Source of the DNA: Chrysochromulina parva
Taxonomy: Eukaryota; Haptophyta; Prymnesiales; Chrysochromulinaceae
DNA length: 13,173 nucleotides
Reading direction: 5' to 3'
Assembly (NCBI GenBank): GCA_002887195.1
Contig: PJAB01001631.1
Coordinates: 1 to 13,173 of the forward strand
Shown here: positions 12,568-13,173 of the stretch, piece by piece
Layout of the letters: the number at the start of each line of letters is the position of its first letter
How positions within the stretch are numbered: position 1 is the stretch's first letter
Program-made: the position numbers and the translations under genes
Notes under the pieces: generated by a model
The model's input: only the letters and a program-made list of their open reading frames with translations
The model's database searches: none
What the model was told of the DNA's origin: nothing

Positions 12568-12850
12568 GGTCTTGGCAAACCTTTACGGCTCGAAGCGGAA
12601 GCCCTTAGGGTCAGCCCAGGTAGCCCTTCTAGCCGGAAAGAAAGCTGTCGCGGCTGACAAGCTGGCAGATAAAGATTCGGAAGCCAAGGCGGCGACTGTG
12701 CTGGAGACGGTCCATCGAGGCAGGGCGGGCCACGCCGAAGCACTCGAGCTCAAGGATGATAAGACCGGTTCTGGAAGCCCGTTACCACCAGATTTGCAGG
12801 CACTCTGGGACAAGGTGCGGGGCGCCACTTTGGACGATTTGAAGGGGTAG
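12527..12850 (+). CDS. Probable last exon with second, degenerate IQ-like unit
   Basis: This 107-residue frame begins with GTG directly after a good acceptor and lacks a nearby ATG, so it is more likely an exon than a separate gene. It contains VLETVHRGRAGHAEALELK, which parallels RLQAIQRGKAGRAKAAQLK of the upstream frame: the RG-AG core and trailing LK are kept while the IQ pair and the final Arg are lost. The two may be a duplicated module. If spliced to the upstream gene the product would be about 1011 residues. No other domain is recognised. Confidence 0.5.
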   Translation: MNVPSPKEKETQIKVLANLYGSKRKPLGSAQVALLAGKKAVAADKLADKDSEAKAATVLETVHRGRAGHAEALELKDDKTGSGSPLPPDLQALWDKVRGATLDDLKG

Positions 12851-13061
12851 TTCGCGTACGTACTTAGCCACGGTCGTTACTTGTTCGCGATTCAGATAGA
12901 GATACAATAACACGTAACGAAAACGACTGGACACGGATCAAATCCGATAATCCGTGCTACACCGTCCTCAACGCTCATGGTCTGCATCATCGACTACAGC
13001 GTTACAGCGCGGACCGTACATACGTTTTCGTTGGACGGTCTCAAAGGCTTGAGTGGTCTAT
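12851..13061. other. Convergent intergenic region
   Basis: This is AT-richer DNA (for example GATAGAGATACAATAACACG near 12895) between the plus-strand IQ gene and a minus-strand gene entering from the right. I see no RNA gene, repeat or terminator that can be supported. Confidence 0.5.
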
Positions 13062-13173
13062 CTATTCGTCGCCAGCTTCGTGCATGGCAAGCGCTCTCTC
13101 GATGTCGCAGAGGATTCCGTCGTCTCCGACGCGCACCACAGGCTGGCGGCGCACTCGGCGCTGCCGGGGGTCG
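13062..13173 (-). CDS. 3' end of unidentified minus-strand gene (partial)
   Basis: Reading leftwards from the window edge, one minus frame stays open and ends at a TAG (13062-13064). It gives QPVVRVGDDGILCDIERALA followed by MHEAGDE, a normal-looking acidic C-terminus with no low complexity. The 5' part lies outside the window. The fragment is too short to name; it could also be only the last exon. Confidence 0.45.
   Translation of the reverse strand, partial: DPRQRRVRRQPVVRVGDDGILCDIERALAMHEAGDE

Noticed and set aside
1..13173. Embedded tRNA, snoRNA or rRNA gene near the tRNase Z gene
   Set aside because: No cloverleaf, A/B box pair or rRNA-like stretch was found on reading either strand.

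Overview
This is a GC-rich nuclear segment of a eukaryotic microbe, most likely a marine microalga such as a haptophyte, pelagophyte or dinoflagellate relative. The reasons are spliceosomal introns with GT..AG borders, extensin/pherophorin-like Ser-Pro stretches, strong Gly/Ala/Pro bias, type I membrane proteins, an IQ motif, and a short Cys-rich module (CxxxC..CDDGGPGAEYxxCxxGTDCxDCG) that, from memory, is common in predicted proteins of such algae. The exact lineage cannot be fixed from the sequence.

Layout. 1-555: short A-rich repeats, a possible minus-strand exon and a palindromic promoter-like block. 556-3351 (+): a single long ORF for a predicted membrane protein with signal peptide, Cys-rich module, His/Pro-repeat ectodomain, one transmembrane helix, a peptidase S51-like domain and a PARP-type ADP-ribosyltransferase domain with H-Y-E intact. 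3348-3845 (+): a second PARP-like domain in a shifted frame with no ATG, probably part of the same gene through an unresolved splice or a frame error. 3846-4581: a 27-bp duplication, an uncertain ORF and convergent 3' flanks. 4582-9470 (-): a four-exon gene for long-form tRNase Z (ELAC2 type). 9471-9660: short divergent promoter region. 9661-12567 or 12850 (+): a second membrane protein with the same secreted leader, a long SPPP ectodomain, a transmembrane helix and a cytosolic tail with an IQ motif. 12851-13061: intergenic. 13062-13173 (-): 3' end of another gene.

The strongest discovery is in the tRNase Z gene. A La motif (the RNA 3'-UUU-OH binding winged helix of La/LARP proteins) is inserted inside the catalytic metallo-beta-lactamase domain, between the GTGAAMPSKYRNVSS strand and the LLDAGEGA/HMHADHH region. 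The insertion is in frame within one exon. La binds the U-rich 3' ends of nascent pre-tRNAs and favours endonucleolytic trailer cleavage by tRNase Z, so the fusion would put trailer recognition and cleavage in one polypeptide.

The second novelty is the receptor-like fusion of an S51 hydrolase fold and a PARP domain behind a transmembrane helix. The third is that all three tRNase Z introns carry direct repeats (8, 16 and 10 bp) at their splice borders, and two share an internal sequence, as expected of introner-like intron gain. Introns were inferred by eye from splice signals, reading-frame phase and protein-family continuity, not from transcripts.
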